A stretch of DNA of 64,000 nucleotides from Arenibacter aquaticus (GCF_003957295.1 NZ_RQPJ01000021.1:356210-420209), one strand, 5' to 3'. Positions 25,533 through 34,913 are shown, numbered from the stretch's first letter. The notes: generated by a model not told the origin, from the letters alone. Numbers and translations are program-made.

Positions 25533-27374
25533 TTACAGCATGGTAGAGAGCAAAAGAGTGGCTAGAATAAGGAGTGCAATAGATATAATTCCCCCCAAGA
25601 TAAAAAAGTGTTTAAATTTATATAGACCCATACTATAGATGAGGGTATTGGTTTGATAGCCCAAGGGGGTGAAAAAACTAAAGTTGGCGGCGAACATAAT
25701 AGCCAGGACAAAGGGTTTTACGGGAAGCTGCATGCCAGTTGCCAGTGAAATGGCAATTGGGGCCATAATGATGGCGGTGGCATTATTGGATACAACACTG
25801 CTGAGTAACATGGTCACCAAAAATAAAATGCCAACAGAAAACATGGGGTCTTTTCCTTGCATCAATAACAATAATTTCTGGGATATCCAGTCATCTGCCC
25901 CTGTATTGTGCATGGCAATCCCCAAGGGAATCATGCCAGCCAATAGGAATAGGATCTGCCAATTAATTTTTTTGTAGACCTTTTCCAAATCCACCCCGTT
26001 AAAAAGCAATAGGGCCATGCAACCTAGAAGGGTGGCCGATAGGATGTCTAAAGTACCGGTTGCGGCAAGTACAATTACGGCCAATAAGATAAAAAGAGTG
26101 AGGTTGCGCTTGGAAGATTTGGCGCTTTCAGGGGCCTCGTATTGTTGTAAAATGGCTACATTGTCAGACAGGTCAAAATCCTTGATCTTATCCCTTTCAA
26201 TTTCCAAGAGTACCCGGTCACCCACCTTTAATCGTGTTAGATCCATATCATCGGTATACATTCTCTCTTTTAAATTTCGGAGGTTTTTTCTTTTTTTTAT
26301 GGCCAAGGGAATGGCATCGTGCAAAAATGAATGTTTGAGCTCGCCTAGGGTCTTTCCTAGGAATCGGGCTCCTGGCATCATCATCATCTCCACTAAAATG
26401 GTCTGTATATTTTGTTTGTTATTGGCACGACGGTCAGTTGTTGCTTCTTCATCCTTGAATTCGAAATGGCTGTAAACGCCCGGTTCTTCCTCTTTGGGGG
26501 AAACGATCATTTCGGTATCTCTTTTTAATTGCATGAGATGCTCCAGGGTGCAAGATAGCATCAATCGGTCGCCGGCCTGAAGTATTGCCTTTTTTAAAGG
26601 GGCGGGGCTGTCCAATCCCGTTCGGAATAATTTTAATACGGAAATATCCTGTTTACCAAGAAAGGTGTCGGAGAGTTGTTGGCCAATAAGATCGGAATGT
26701 GGACTTATTTCCAAAGTGGTTATATACTTGTCCACATCATATTGTTCCCACAATTTTTCCTTTGGGTCCTTAGGTAGCAGGTGTGAAGAAAAGCTTATTA
26801 CTAGTATAGCGACAATCAAGAATATGACCCCAAGCCAGGAAAATTCAAAAAAAGCCAAGCTATCACCGGTTCTATTGGTATATATGGAATTAACGATAAG
26901 GTTGGTAGAGGTGCCCATTAAGGTACAACTGCCCCCTAAAATGCTGGCATAGGATATAGGTAGGAGTAATTTGCTCTTGGAGACATTGTATTTATCAGAT
27001 AATTCGGTTATGATTTTGATAAAAACAATTACTACCGCCGTAGAGCTGATAAACGCCGAAATGGATCCTGTAACAAACATAAAAAGGGGGATTATAAAAA
27101 AAACGGGCCAGGTTCGAAATTTCTTCAGTCCGTTCGCCATCCATGAAATTACGCCGTTTTGTTCAAGGGCAACGGCCAATATCATTAGACATAGTATGGT
27201 GATGACCGCCGAATTGGAAAAACCACTTATGGCTTCTTCGGGGCTTATGAGTCCAAACAACACTAAAACGCCCATAATACAAAAGGCGATTTTGTCCATA
27301 GGAAATATCTCAAAGGCAAACAGTATCACTATTATGCCAATGATCGCGAATATCAAGGCAATCTCAAAGCTCAT
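25533..27374 (-). CDS. SLC13-family anion permease with RCK_C domains
   Basis: A 613-residue transporter of the DASS/SLC13 (CitT/sulfate or dicarboxylate) type. About 10-12 transmembrane segments are split by a central soluble region (about residues 200-410) with two TrkA_C/RCK_C-like beta domains (I-S-P-H-S-D-L-I-G-Q-Q-L and M-P-G-A-R-F-L-G-K-T-L). The transport motif S-N-N-A-T-A-I-I-M and G-S-C-T-L-M-G-T-S-T-N-L are the repeated substrate loops. Sulfate or dicarboxylate uptake is inferred from the family. It is convergent with the patatin gene. Confidence 0.9.
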   Translation of the reverse strand: MSFEIALIFAIIGIIVILFAFEIFPMDKIAFCIMGVLVLFGLISPEEAISGFSNSAVITILCLMILAVALEQNGVISWMANGLKKFRTWPVFFIIPLFMFVTGSISAFISSTAVVIVFIKIITELSDKYNVSKSKLLLPISYASILGGSCTLMGTSTNLIVNSIYTNRTGDSLAFFEFSWLGVIFLIVAILVISFSSHLLPKDPKEKLWEQYDVDKYITTLEISPHSDLIGQQLSDTFLGKQDISVLKLFRTGLDSPAPLKKAILQAGDRLMLSCTLEHLMQLKRDTEMIVSPKEEEPGVYSHFEFKDEEATTDRRANNKQNIQTILVEMMMMPGARFLGKTLGELKHSFLHDAIPLAIKKRKNLRNLKERMYTDDMDLTRLKVGDRVLLEIERDKIKDFDLSDNVAILQQYEAPESAKSSKRNLTLFILLAVIVLAATGTLDILSATLLGCMALLLFNGVDLEKVYKKINWQILFLLAGMIPLGIAMHNTGADDWISQKLLLLMQGKDPMFSVGILFLVTMLLSSVVSNNATAIIMAPIAISLATGMQLPVKPFVLAIMFAANFSFFTPLGYQTNTLIYSMGLYKFKHFFILGGIISIALLILATLLLSTML

Positions 27375-27466
27375 ATTCCATAGTTATGGGTCTTCCATAA
27401 ATATAAGACAATCGAGGGGTTTGGGAAAACCCATTTGAGGAGGAAAGCGTTGGGAACCCATTATGG

Positions 27467-28351
27467 TTAAACAGTACAGGCACTACGCTTTAAAAGCATA
27501 TATTCCCCCTTGTTCTTGAACTCACGGATGGTGGTGCCTACATACTTTTTAAATGTTTTGGACAAATGGCTAACATCGGTGAAGCCTAATTCATCAGCAA
27601 TCTCGGTAAGGGTGTAGTTGGAGTTTAAAAGTCTTATTTCTACCAGTTTTAGCTTTGCTTTGATAATATATTCCCTTAAGGACATATTTACCTGCTTTTT
27701 AAAATATTCGCTTACGTAGGTAGTAGACATCATAAATACATCTGCCAAGTTTTCCACCTTCAAAAGCTCGGGCTTATTAATATTCTCGTTGATATAGACG
27801 AGCATTTTTGAAATTTTATCTTCGGTGTTCTTTTTGGCAAAATCAAAGTAATTGCTCTTTTTAATATTTCTGATCAGTATTTCTAAAATACTGGTCATTA
27901 AACTAGTGATAAGGTTAACGGATTCCTCTCCATAATTTCTGGATTCCTGTAGGATTATGGAAATTAAATTTCCCAAATGGCTCCTGTCCACGTCATTCTT
28001 AATAATATCTCCTGGTAATTGGTTGTAATTGGATAATATGTAGGCAGCTTCCTTAAACCATTCGTTCCTATCAATAGTGTTTCGTTTCGCATTTTTGAAA
28101 AAGGAATCGGTGAACTTTAAAAAAACAAATTGGGTTGGCTTTTCTATGGTAAAGGAGTGACACTTTAGAGGAGGCAACAAAAATATGCTGCCTTTGCTAT
28201 AATTGTATTCGTTATAGTTGATACATTGGGTTCCTTCACCTTCCTTAATCAAAACCAGTTCAAAAAAATTGTTCTTTACGGGGCGCTGTTTCCATTCCGA
28301 CAATTCAATTTCTTGTATTTCAAAAGGTTTATATGTCTCTAAAACCTGCAT
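27467..28351 (-). CDS. AraC family transcriptional regulator (paralogue A)
   Basis: A 294-residue regulator with an N-terminal cupin sensor (K-N-N-F-F-E-L-V-L-I-K-E-G-E-G-T, residues about 1-115) and a C-terminal double helix-turn-helix (V-E-N-L-A-D-V-F-M-M-S and L-T-E-I-A-D-E-L-G-F-T-D-V-S-H-L-S-K-T-F-K-K-Y). It is divergent from the nitroreductase operon at 28520. A clear homologue at 31683-32543 shares S-E-Y-F-K-K and the same closing segment and controls a neighbouring promoter with the same layout. Confidence 0.9.
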   Translation of the reverse strand: MQVLETYKPFEIQEIELSEWKQRPVKNNFFELVLIKEGEGTQCINYNEYNYSKGSIFLLPPLKCHSFTIEKPTQFVFLKFTDSFFKNAKRNTIDRNEWFKEAAYILSNYNQLPGDIIKNDVDRSHLGNLISIILQESRNYGEESVNLITSLMTSILEILIRNIKKSNYFDFAKKNTEDKISKMLVYINENINKPELLKVENLADVFMMSTTYVSEYFKKQVNMSLREYIIKAKLKLVEIRLLNSNYTLTEIADELGFTDVSHLSKTFKKYVGTTIREFKNKGEYMLLKRSACTV

Positions 28352-28444
28352 ATTTCATTATTTTTTATTCAAAACTAACTAAAATAAACATTTTAGGTGG
28401 CATATATCCATTAATAACCTTTAAAAGTACATAAAAATCCAATT

Positions 28445-28483
28445 TTTGTACCAATAAAGACCAGTCTAAGGCAGGTATCTTTG
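28445..28483 (+). promoter_or_regulatory. AraC-type site and promoter of the nitroreductase operon
   Basis: TTTGTACCAATAAAG (28445-28459) lies 31 bp before the -7 element TATCTTTG (28476-28483), which itself runs into TTTGTACCA (28480-28488), a direct copy of the site. No TTG -33 element is properly spaced, suggesting an activator-dependent promoter. The same site-to-promoter distance occurs at 32585-32623. Confidence 0.5.
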
Positions 28484-28519
28484 TACCAGAAATTAAACTG
28501 AAAGCAAAAAAGATACAAT

Positions 28520-29194
28520 ATGAACGCACCAAACATTGCAAAAGAAGAAATTATTAATGCCTTTAAATTTAGACATGCTACCAAAGAATTTGATGCTTTA
28601 AAAAAAGTATCAGATACCGATATGGATTTCATTTTGGAAACGGCACATTTATCCCCAAGCTCCTTTGGTTTTGAGCCTTGGCACTTTATAGTGGTACAGG
28701 ATAAGGAATTAAGGGAAGCCTTAAAACCTGTGGCTTGGGGAGCACCGGTAAAATTAGATACGGCCAGTCATTTTGTGTTGGGCTTGAGCATGAAGGCATC
28801 CATGACGAGATGGGATTCCGATTATATCATGTCCATGATGAAGGAAGTAAAGCAATTTCCGGCCAATGTTATAGAAACGTATTCCAAGTTTTATAGGGAA
28901 TTTCAGGAGCGCGATTTCAATCTGGACAATGATAAGAAGTTGTTTGATTGGGCCTCAAAGCAAACCTATATTGCCCTGGGAAACATGATGACCGCAGCTG
29001 CATTGATAGGCATAGACAGTTGTCCAATAGAAGGGTTTCACCAGGAAAAAGCAGAATCCCTGCTGCAAGAAAAATTTGGTGTGGACACAAACAAATACGG
29101 CTTATCTTATATGGCTGCTTTTGGGTATAGGAAAAATGAACCAGAGTTTGCCAAAGTCAGAAGAAACAAGGAGGATATCGTTACTTGGATATAA
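28520..29194 (+). CDS. Nitroreductase family NAD(P)H-dependent oxidoreductase
   Basis: A 224-residue nitroreductase-fold protein (F-R-H-A-T-K-E-F-D ... F-I-L-E-T-A-H-L-S-P-S-S-F-G-F-E-P-W-H-F; C-P-I-E-G-F-H). It is related to the protein at 6658-7290 but is clearly a separate paralogue. It starts an operon with an MDR reductase (16 bp gap) and two cupin proteins. Confidence 0.9.
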   Translation: MNAPNIAKEEIINAFKFRHATKEFDALKKVSDTDMDFILETAHLSPSSFGFEPWHFIVVQDKELREALKPVAWGAPVKLDTASHFVLGLSMKASMTRWDSDYIMSMMKEVKQFPANVIETYSKFYREFQERDFNLDNDKKLFDWASKQTYIALGNMMTAAALIGIDSCPIEGFHQEKAESLLQEKFGVDTNKYGLSYMAAFGYRKNEPEFAKVRRNKEDIVTWI

Positions 29195-29210
29195 TAAAAA
29201 AATAAAAAAA

Positions 29211-30218
29211 ATGAAAGCTATAGGATATAAGGAGAATTTACCAATTAACAATGTAAAATCTTTGCAGAACATAGAATTAGAAATGCCTAAAGCAACCGGA
29301 AGAGATATTTTAGTGGAAATAAAGGCCATTTCTGTTAATCCGGCCGATTATAAGGTGAGGGCAAATATGCCTGTTGAGGGCGATGGTTGGAAGGTAATAG
29401 GTTGGGATGCGACAGGAACTGTAAAAGAAGTTGGCGAAGATGTTACGCTGTTTACTGTTGGAGATGAAGTTTGGTATGCGGGCGATTTTACGCGTCAAGG
29501 TAGTTATGCCGAGTACCAAATTGTAGATGAACGCATTGTGGGCAAAAAACCGCAAAGCTTGTCTTGTGCCGAAGCGGCCGCTTTACCATTGACCACACTT
29601 ACGGCATACGAAATGTTGTTTGATAGATTAGAGGTTTCAAAAGATGATGCCTCCAAATCCATATTGGTCATCGGTGCCGCCGGTGGGGTAGGTTCTGTTT
29701 TGGTTCAACTGGCCAAAAAGCTAACAAAGTTGAACGTTATTGCTACGGCGTCGCGTGAAGAAACAACGGCTTGGTTAAAAGAATTAGGTGCAGACACGGT
29801 TGTTAACCACAGAAATAAATTGAGTGAAGAGTTCGAGAAATACAATTTGCCAGCTCCAGAGTATGTCGTAAGCTTAAACGCTACGGAACAGCACGTAGAT
29901 GAAATTGCCAAACTGATTAAACCACAAGGTAAATTCGGATTTATTGATGACCCAAAATCGCTAAACGTAATGCCCTTTAAAGGAAAAGCGGTTTCTACCC
30001 ATATAGAATTAATGTTTACACGCTCTATGTTCCAGACAGAGGATATGATGGAGCAGCATAACATTCTTAGTAAGGTTTCCGAATTGATAGATAACGGAAC
30101 CATCAGAACCACTTTAGGTGAGCACTTCGGAACCATAAATGCCGAGAACCTTAGAAAGGCCCACGCTTTTTTAGAAACAGGTAAAGCAAAAGGTAAAATT
30201 GTTTTAGAAGGGTTCTAA
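29211..30218 (+). CDS. Zinc-type MDR alcohol dehydrogenase / quinone oxidoreductase
   Basis: I start at the ATG at 29211 (335 residues; M-K-A-I-G-Y-K-E); the frame extends upstream into the nitroreductase gene. The protein is an MDR reductase with the GroES-like domain (V-E-I-K-A-I-S-V-N-P-A-D-Y-K-V-R), then Rossmann loop G-A-A-G-G-V-G-S-V-L-V-Q-L. Structural zinc cysteines are not evident, which points to the quinone-oxidoreductase branch. Quinone or enone reduction with NADPH is expected. Confidence 0.88.
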   Translation: MKAIGYKENLPINNVKSLQNIELEMPKATGRDILVEIKAISVNPADYKVRANMPVEGDGWKVIGWDATGTVKEVGEDVTLFTVGDEVWYAGDFTRQGSYAEYQIVDERIVGKKPQSLSCAEAAALPLTTLTAYEMLFDRLEVSKDDASKSILVIGAAGGVGSVLVQLAKKLTKLNVIATASREETTAWLKELGADTVVNHRNKLSEEFEKYNLPAPEYVVSLNATEQHVDEIAKLIKPQGKFGFIDDPKSLNVMPFKGKAVSTHIELMFTRSMFQTEDMMEQHNILSKVSELIDNGTIRTTLGEHFGTINAENLRKAHAFLETGKAKGKIVLEGF

Positions 30219-30237
30219 AACCAATAAAAACACTTTA

Positions 30238-30711
30238 ATGACTCATAAAATATACATACCACTAATAATTTGTTTCATTGGATCAATGGGTTCGGCTCAA
30301 ATTACGAATATTGATTCTGTAGCCACCTCAAAGGTGCAACATTTCAATTTTGACCAAATGAAATCTGATACCATAGGTGTCGGAATTACACGCAAATGGT
30401 TTCATGGTGAAAAAGGACAAATGACCATTTTCAATTTGGAAAAGGCAGCACATATTCCTTGGCACAAACACCCCAACGAACAGATAACATACATAATATC
30501 TGGGAAGGTGAAAATAAAGACCATTATGGATGGTAAAGAGGAATTTGTAATTGTTTCTGGTGGGGAAGTAATTGTTTTCCCAGAAAATGTGCCGCATGAA
30601 TTTTGGGCAATGGAACCTACGGTGGATTTGGATGTACATGTACCTGTACGCCAAGATTGGTTATCCAACGATTTACCAGAGTATCTAAAGGACACAAACA
30701 AAAAACAGTAA
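30238..30711 (+). CDS. Exported cupin-domain protein
   Basis: A 157-residue protein with a signal peptide (I-C-F-I-G-S-M-G-S-A-Q) and one cupin barrel. The metal-binding histidines of motif 1 are visible in I-P-W-H-K-H-P-N-E-Q and motif 2 in V-P-H-E-F. Function not assignable. It lies 19 bp after the MDR gene and 2 bp before the DUF4437 gene. Confidence 0.85.
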   Translation: MTHKIYIPLIICFIGSMGSAQITNIDSVATSKVQHFNFDQMKSDTIGVGITRKWFHGEKGQMTIFNLEKAAHIPWHKHPNEQITYIISGKVKIKTIMDGKEEFVIVSGGEVIVFPENVPHEFWAMEPTVDLDVHVPVRQDWLSNDLPEYLKDTNKKQ

Positions 30712-30713
30712 GT

Positions 30714-31547
30714 ATGAAAAAGTTAACATTAGGTGTTTTTGCATTAGCATTAACGATAACAGCTACCGCACAAACACCCACTACAGACAACGCAAAAAGT
30801 AAAAACGAGGTAGTAACCCAAGATCAGATAGATTGGGGTTGGTTAAATCCGCTTAGAGGAGATAAAAGTCCGGCTGCAGGTCAACTCTGGGGAGACCGTA
30901 CCAAGAACGAACCATCTGGTTTTTTGGTAAAGTTTAATAAAGGCTTTTCCTCACCACCACATATCCACAACATTACGTACAGAGGTGTGGTAATTAAGGG
31001 TTTATTGCACAATGAGGATGAAAAAGCGGAGAAACAATGGTTGCCAGCCGGATCGTACTGGCAACAACCAGCGGGTGAAGCGCATATTACCGCAGCCGAT
31101 GGCGAAGATAATTTAGCACTTTTGGATATTCAAGAAGGTCCGTATTTGGTAAAACCAATGTCTGAAGCTTTTGATAATGGTGAGCGTCCAATTAATATAG
31201 ACGAATCTAACCTAGTATGGTTGCATGCCAAGGATATGGAGTGGGTTTCAGAAAAAAGCAAGGTAGAAACTGCTTTTTTATGGGGAAGCCATGAAACCAA
31301 CCAGTTACGAGCAACACTTTTAAGACTACCTGCCGGATTTAAAGGAAGTATTAAAAATTTAAGTCCAAATTTTAGAGCAGTCGTTATATCTGGTAAAGTA
31401 ACACATCAATTTTCTAAAAAAGATGATGAAAATGTGTTAGAACCAGGTTCTTATTTCAGTGCCGAAGAAAATGCTTCTCCCGTACTGAGTGCAGCTACCG
31501 AGGCTGTTATTTACATTCGGTCCAATGGCAACTTTAAAATTAAATAA
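30714..31547 (+). CDS. Exported DUF4437 cupin-like protein
   Basis: A 277-residue protein starting at the ATG at 30714 with a signal peptide (L-G-V-F-A-L-A-L-T-I-T-A-T-A-Q). The body matches DUF4437: W-G-W-L-N-P-L-R-G-D, P-H-I-H-N-I-T-Y-R-G-V-V-I-K-G and P-A-G-S-Y-W-Q-Q-P-A-G-E-A-H. It contains two cupin-like halves (about 60-165 and 170-275). It closes the operon started at 28520; the two exported cupins may act on the same periplasmic compound. Confidence 0.85.
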   Translation: MKKLTLGVFALALTITATAQTPTTDNAKSKNEVVTQDQIDWGWLNPLRGDKSPAAGQLWGDRTKNEPSGFLVKFNKGFSSPPHIHNITYRGVVIKGLLHNEDEKAEKQWLPAGSYWQQPAGEAHITAADGEDNLALLDIQEGPYLVKPMSEAFDNGERPINIDESNLVWLHAKDMEWVSEKSKVETAFLWGSHETNQLRATLLRLPAGFKGSIKNLSPNFRAVVISGKVTHQFSKKDDENVLEPGSYFSAEENASPVLSAATEAVIYIRSNGNFKIK

Positions 31548-31582
31548 ATAACCGAAACTAATTTTAAAAAGTAGTATCTGCG

Positions 31583-31601
31583 TTTTTTTTTTTTTTTTTT
31601 T
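31583..31601 (+). repeat. Poly-T tract of 19 bases
   Basis: Nineteen consecutive T occur in the intergenic region after the DUF4437 gene. It could vary in length or be part of a termination site, and long homopolymers are also a sequencing risk. Confidence 0.85.
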
Positions 31602-31620
31602 GATTGATTGCCAGTAGAAT

Positions 31621-31655
31621 AGCCACCGCATTGAAAATTGTCCGTGTGGCTTTTT
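31621..31655 (+). terminator. Weak terminator of the 28.5-31.5 kb operon
   Basis: AGCCAC pairs with GTGGCT across a 19-nt loop, followed by a T-run. The stem is short. Confidence 0.4.
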
Positions 31656-31682
31656 CATTTTTAAAATGTTAAATTAGTAGTT

Positions 31683-32543
31683 ATGGCAAGAACTATTCTA
31701 GAAAACATCGTTATTCAACAATACAAAGACCAAACATTTTTTTCGTTTTGTGAGTATACCAATATTCGTTTTTTCGAGATTTTATATTTTGAAACCGGTA
31801 ATGGTACTATTAAAATAAACGGAAAAACGGTTAATTATACGCCAAATAGTGTGTTTGTATTTGTTCCTGATGATATTTACATCGTTGAAGCCGAAACAGC
31901 CACAAGTACCATTGCCATTAAATTTTTAAAGAATTTTTTCAGAAATACCAGTTCACATAACCAAGAGTTACCAGTAAACAATTGGTTTCGTAAAATTGAA
32001 GAAATCTTAAATAGCGAAAGCCATCAACTACGCGAATTGCAGTTTGAAACAGCATCGGATAGGGCGCACTTGGTATCTTTGGTAAATATGGTAGCGACTG
32101 AATATCTAAATAAACAAACACACGATATTTTCATCATTCAGAATTCGTTATCTGTAATTCTACATTTAATTGCTCGTAATATTCAGTATGTAAATTCTTC
32201 TGAAGTAAAAGAGATAAAGTCCTCTAAAATTCAACAAATTATAAATTACATTCACGCCAATATTTATAGTTCTGAATTGTTAAGTACTAAAAGTTTGGCT
32301 AATGAATTCCACATGGCAGATAATTACATTAGTGAGTACTTTAAAAAACATACCGATCTTTCACTTAAAAAATACATCATCAATTACAAATTAAAACTGG
32401 TAGAAACCCGCTTAAAGTACACAGATGCCCAAGACTCAGAAATTGCCTTGGATCTTGGTTTTACAGACTCTAGTCATTTAAACAAGACGTTTAAAACCTA
32501 TAAAGGTATTAGCTTAAGCGCTTTTAAGGCTAATTTGGCCTAG
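31683..32543 (+). CDS. AraC family transcriptional regulator (paralogue B)
   Basis: A 286-residue regulator homologous to the one at 27467-28351. N-terminal cupin sensor (I-R-F-F-E-I-L-Y-F-E-T-G-N-G-T) and C-terminal double helix-turn-helix (T-K-S-L-A-N-E-F-H-M-A-D-N-Y-I-S-E-Y-F and D-S-E-I-A-L-D-L-G-F-T-D-S-S-H-L-N-K-T-F). It is codirectional with the MDR gene that starts 120 bp downstream and probably acts on that promoter. Confidence 0.9.
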   Translation: MARTILENIVIQQYKDQTFFSFCEYTNIRFFEILYFETGNGTIKINGKTVNYTPNSVFVFVPDDIYIVEAETATSTIAIKFLKNFFRNTSSHNQELPVNNWFRKIEEILNSESHQLRELQFETASDRAHLVSLVNMVATEYLNKQTHDIFIIQNSLSVILHLIARNIQYVNSSEVKEIKSSKIQQIINYIHANIYSSELLSTKSLANEFHMADNYISEYFKKHTDLSLKKYIINYKLKLVETRLKYTDAQDSEIALDLGFTDSSHLNKTFKTYKGISLSAFKANLA

Positions 32544-32584
32544 GTTATTATCATAAACCTTATTTTTTACCAATGCCACATTGT

Positions 32585-32623
32585 TTTATACCAAAACAAA
32601 GCTTTCTCTCTAAAATATCTTTG
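32585..32623 (+). promoter_or_regulatory. AraC-type site and promoter of the second MDR gene
   Basis: TTTATACCAAAACAAAG starts at 32585, exactly 31 bp before the -7 element TATCTTTG (32616-32623). The site and its distance to the -7 element match those at 28445-28483. Confidence 0.5.
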
Positions 32624-32662
32624 TAATGTAAATAATACATCACATTAAAATTTAAATAGATT

Positions 32663-33649
32663 ATGAAAGCAATGTTATTAAACAATTACGGAGAAAATGC
32701 AACATTCACAACATCCGATATTGATAAACCAGCAGTTAAAGCAAATCACGTTTTAGTAAAAATAGCGGCATCCAGCGTTAACACTATAGACACCATGATT
32801 AAAAACATGGGAACCGACTTACCGATATCACCAGCAACTCCTGCCTTATTGGGAATGGACTTTTCAGGATCAGTAGAAGCTGTTGGAGAAGGTGTTGAAG
32901 GTTTTAAAGTAGGCGATGAAGTGTACGGTTGTGCAGGTGGTCTGGGCGATTTACCAGGTACATTAACGGAATATATTGTAGCGGACAGCAATTTGGTTGC
33001 CCACAAACCAAAACATTTGACAATGCGCGAAACTGCAGCCTTACCATTAGTGGCTATCACCGCTTATGAAGGTTTGACCAGGGCAGGAGTAAAAAAGGGT
33101 CAAAAAGTATTGATTCACGGTGGTTCTGGAGGTGTGGGCCATTTGGCAGTACAATTGGCAAAGTATTTTGGAGCGGAGGTTTATGCTACGGGAGCTGGAG
33201 AAAAACAGTTTGCAATTATTGAAAAGTTTGGAGCCACGCCAATAGATTATATGACAGAATCTGTGAGTGATTATACGGCAAAGTACACAAGCGGAGCCGG
33301 GTTTGATGTTATTTTTGATACGGTTGGAGGTCCAAACCTTAATAAATCCATTGAAGCGGTAGCGTTAAACGGACATATTGCCACTACAGTATCATTATGT
33401 GAGTTAGACCTAACACCACTGCATTTCAAGGGGGCATCCTTACACGTGGTTTTTATGTTGATACCCATGTTGCACAATTTTAAAAGAGACGTTCACGGTT
33501 CAATTTTAGAGCGTTTGGCAAAAATTTCTAACGAAGGGCACCTTGCCCCAATAGTAGATGACCACACATTTTCATTAGAACAAGTTGGTGATGCTTATGC
33601 ACATTTACAAAGCGGAAAAGCTATAGGTAAAGTAGTGGTGGAAAACTAG
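32663..33649 (+). CDS. NADPH:quinone reductase-type MDR oxidoreductase
   Basis: A 328-residue zinc-independent MDR protein. The N-terminus M-K-A-M-L-L-N-N-Y-G and the nucleotide loop H-G-G-S-G-G-V-G-H-L-A-V-Q-L are characteristic, and the C-terminus Q-S-G-K-A-I-G-K-V-V-V closes the family pattern. It reduces quinones or enones with NADPH. It is preceded by an AraC gene with a matched promoter; the 2OG-Fe(II) oxygenase gene follows 176 bp later, possibly in the same transcript. Confidence 0.9.
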   Translation: MKAMLLNNYGENATFTTSDIDKPAVKANHVLVKIAASSVNTIDTMIKNMGTDLPISPATPALLGMDFSGSVEAVGEGVEGFKVGDEVYGCAGGLGDLPGTLTEYIVADSNLVAHKPKHLTMRETAALPLVAITAYEGLTRAGVKKGQKVLIHGGSGGVGHLAVQLAKYFGAEVYATGAGEKQFAIIEKFGATPIDYMTESVSDYTAKYTSGAGFDVIFDTVGGPNLNKSIEAVALNGHIATTVSLCELDLTPLHFKGASLHVVFMLIPMLHNFKRDVHGSILERLAKISNEGHLAPIVDDHTFSLEQVGDAYAHLQSGKAIGKVVVEN

Positions 33650-33825
33650 TTATAATTTAGGATTGGCGCTGTTCCCTCAATAATTGTTCGGTCCTATTAA
33701 ATGCTTCAAACCTTGTCTTTTACTAAAACAACCATTTTTACTACCAAAAGCAAAACGGTATTTGTGCCTTATTTTGCTTTAAATAACAAGAAAAAAGGCA
33801 AGTATAAATTTAAAAAAAAATAATC

Positions 33826-34791
33826 ATGAAAACAATCATAAATATAAATGCACTTGAGCTAGCTCGTGCTCTGGAATTACCTTCAAGAGAAGCTTCCTTA
33901 AATCGTGAAGCCTCGGTTTCCGAATTTTGGAAAGATAACCGTAAATTACTAGAAGAGGCTTGGGCAGAATGGGAAGTGGAAAACAAAGACAATTTACTAT
34001 TGCCAGATGAAAGTTTACTTGACCCTAAATTGAGAAAAGCCATTAACGATGCTTGGGAAAACCCAGAAAAAGAAAACGCCGTAGCCGATTTGTGGGAAGA
34101 AATTATTCCTGGTGTGTACGAGACTCAGTTTTTTGATTTAGAACGTTTAGCCGATTTCCGTAAGTATTTAGAAGACGTTGTTAATTCAGGAATTCCAAGA
34201 CGTGCGCCCTATGGCATTCAATTAAATCGTTATGGAATAATGTTAGATCCACGCTCAGAAGGACATTTGGCAGCGCCAAGTTTTCAAGCTTTTTACAATG
34301 ACATTATGGATCGTTTTATGCGTCCGATAGCTCGATTATTATTGGGTACGTATGGTTATGACAATCAAACTTTTGGATTTTCAATACAGTACAATCCCGA
34401 TAAGGACAAGGATTTACACGCACATACCGATGCTTCATCAGCAACTTTAAATATCAATACCAACTTACCAGACGAAGCATTTACTGGTTCAATAGTTGAT
34501 TTTTATGATAAAGATTCAGGTAAAACGGTGCAAACCACTTTTGAACCTGGAAAAGCCATTATTCACAGAGGTAATGTACCACACGCAACACACCCAATTA
34601 CAAGCGGACAACGCAGTAATTTAGTAGTTTGGTTGTACGGTGACCGTATGCAAATTGCTAGAGGAAGCACAAGTAGTTACGGAAATATCAGTAGTAGCAA
34701 TACTATCAAAGATGTTGCATTAGAAAATGTTACCGCTCGCCAACGTTGGAGCTTACCAGAAGGACCAAAAGATACTGTTGCACCGTTTTAA
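33826..34791 (+). CDS. 2-oxoglutarate-Fe(II) oxygenase
   Basis: A 321-residue double-stranded beta-helix oxygenase. Iron ligands His200 and Asp202 (H-A-H-T-D) and a distal His in V-P-H-A-T-H (His253 or His256) are visible, with Arg263 in G-Q-R-S-N-L-V-V-W-L as the 2-oxoglutarate anchor. The N-terminal 110 residues are helical and unlike PHD domains; the best general match is the prolyl-4-hydroxylase-like 2OG-Fe(II) superfamily. Substrate could be a protein residue or small molecule. Confidence 0.85.
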   Translation: MKTIININALELARALELPSREASLNREASVSEFWKDNRKLLEEAWAEWEVENKDNLLLPDESLLDPKLRKAINDAWENPEKENAVADLWEEIIPGVYETQFFDLERLADFRKYLEDVVNSGIPRRAPYGIQLNRYGIMLDPRSEGHLAAPSFQAFYNDIMDRFMRPIARLLLGTYGYDNQTFGFSIQYNPDKDKDLHAHTDASSATLNINTNLPDEAFTGSIVDFYDKDSGKTVQTTFEPGKAIIHRGNVPHATHPITSGQRSNLVVWLYGDRMQIARGSTSSYGNISSSNTIKDVALENVTARQRWSLPEGPKDTVAPF

Positions 34792-34913
34792 AAAGGGTAA
34801 AAGTTATTTATCATGGAGTTAACTTTGTAATTAGTTTACTATTAAAAACAAACATTAACATATAAAACTGGCAATACAAATGTTGCCAGTTTTCATCAAC
34901 ATAGAAAAATACA

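Noticed and set aside
28520-34791. Horizontally acquired catabolic island
   Set aside because: The oxidoreductase genes look coherent, but I see no integrase, tRNA boundary or direct flanking repeats to support transfer.
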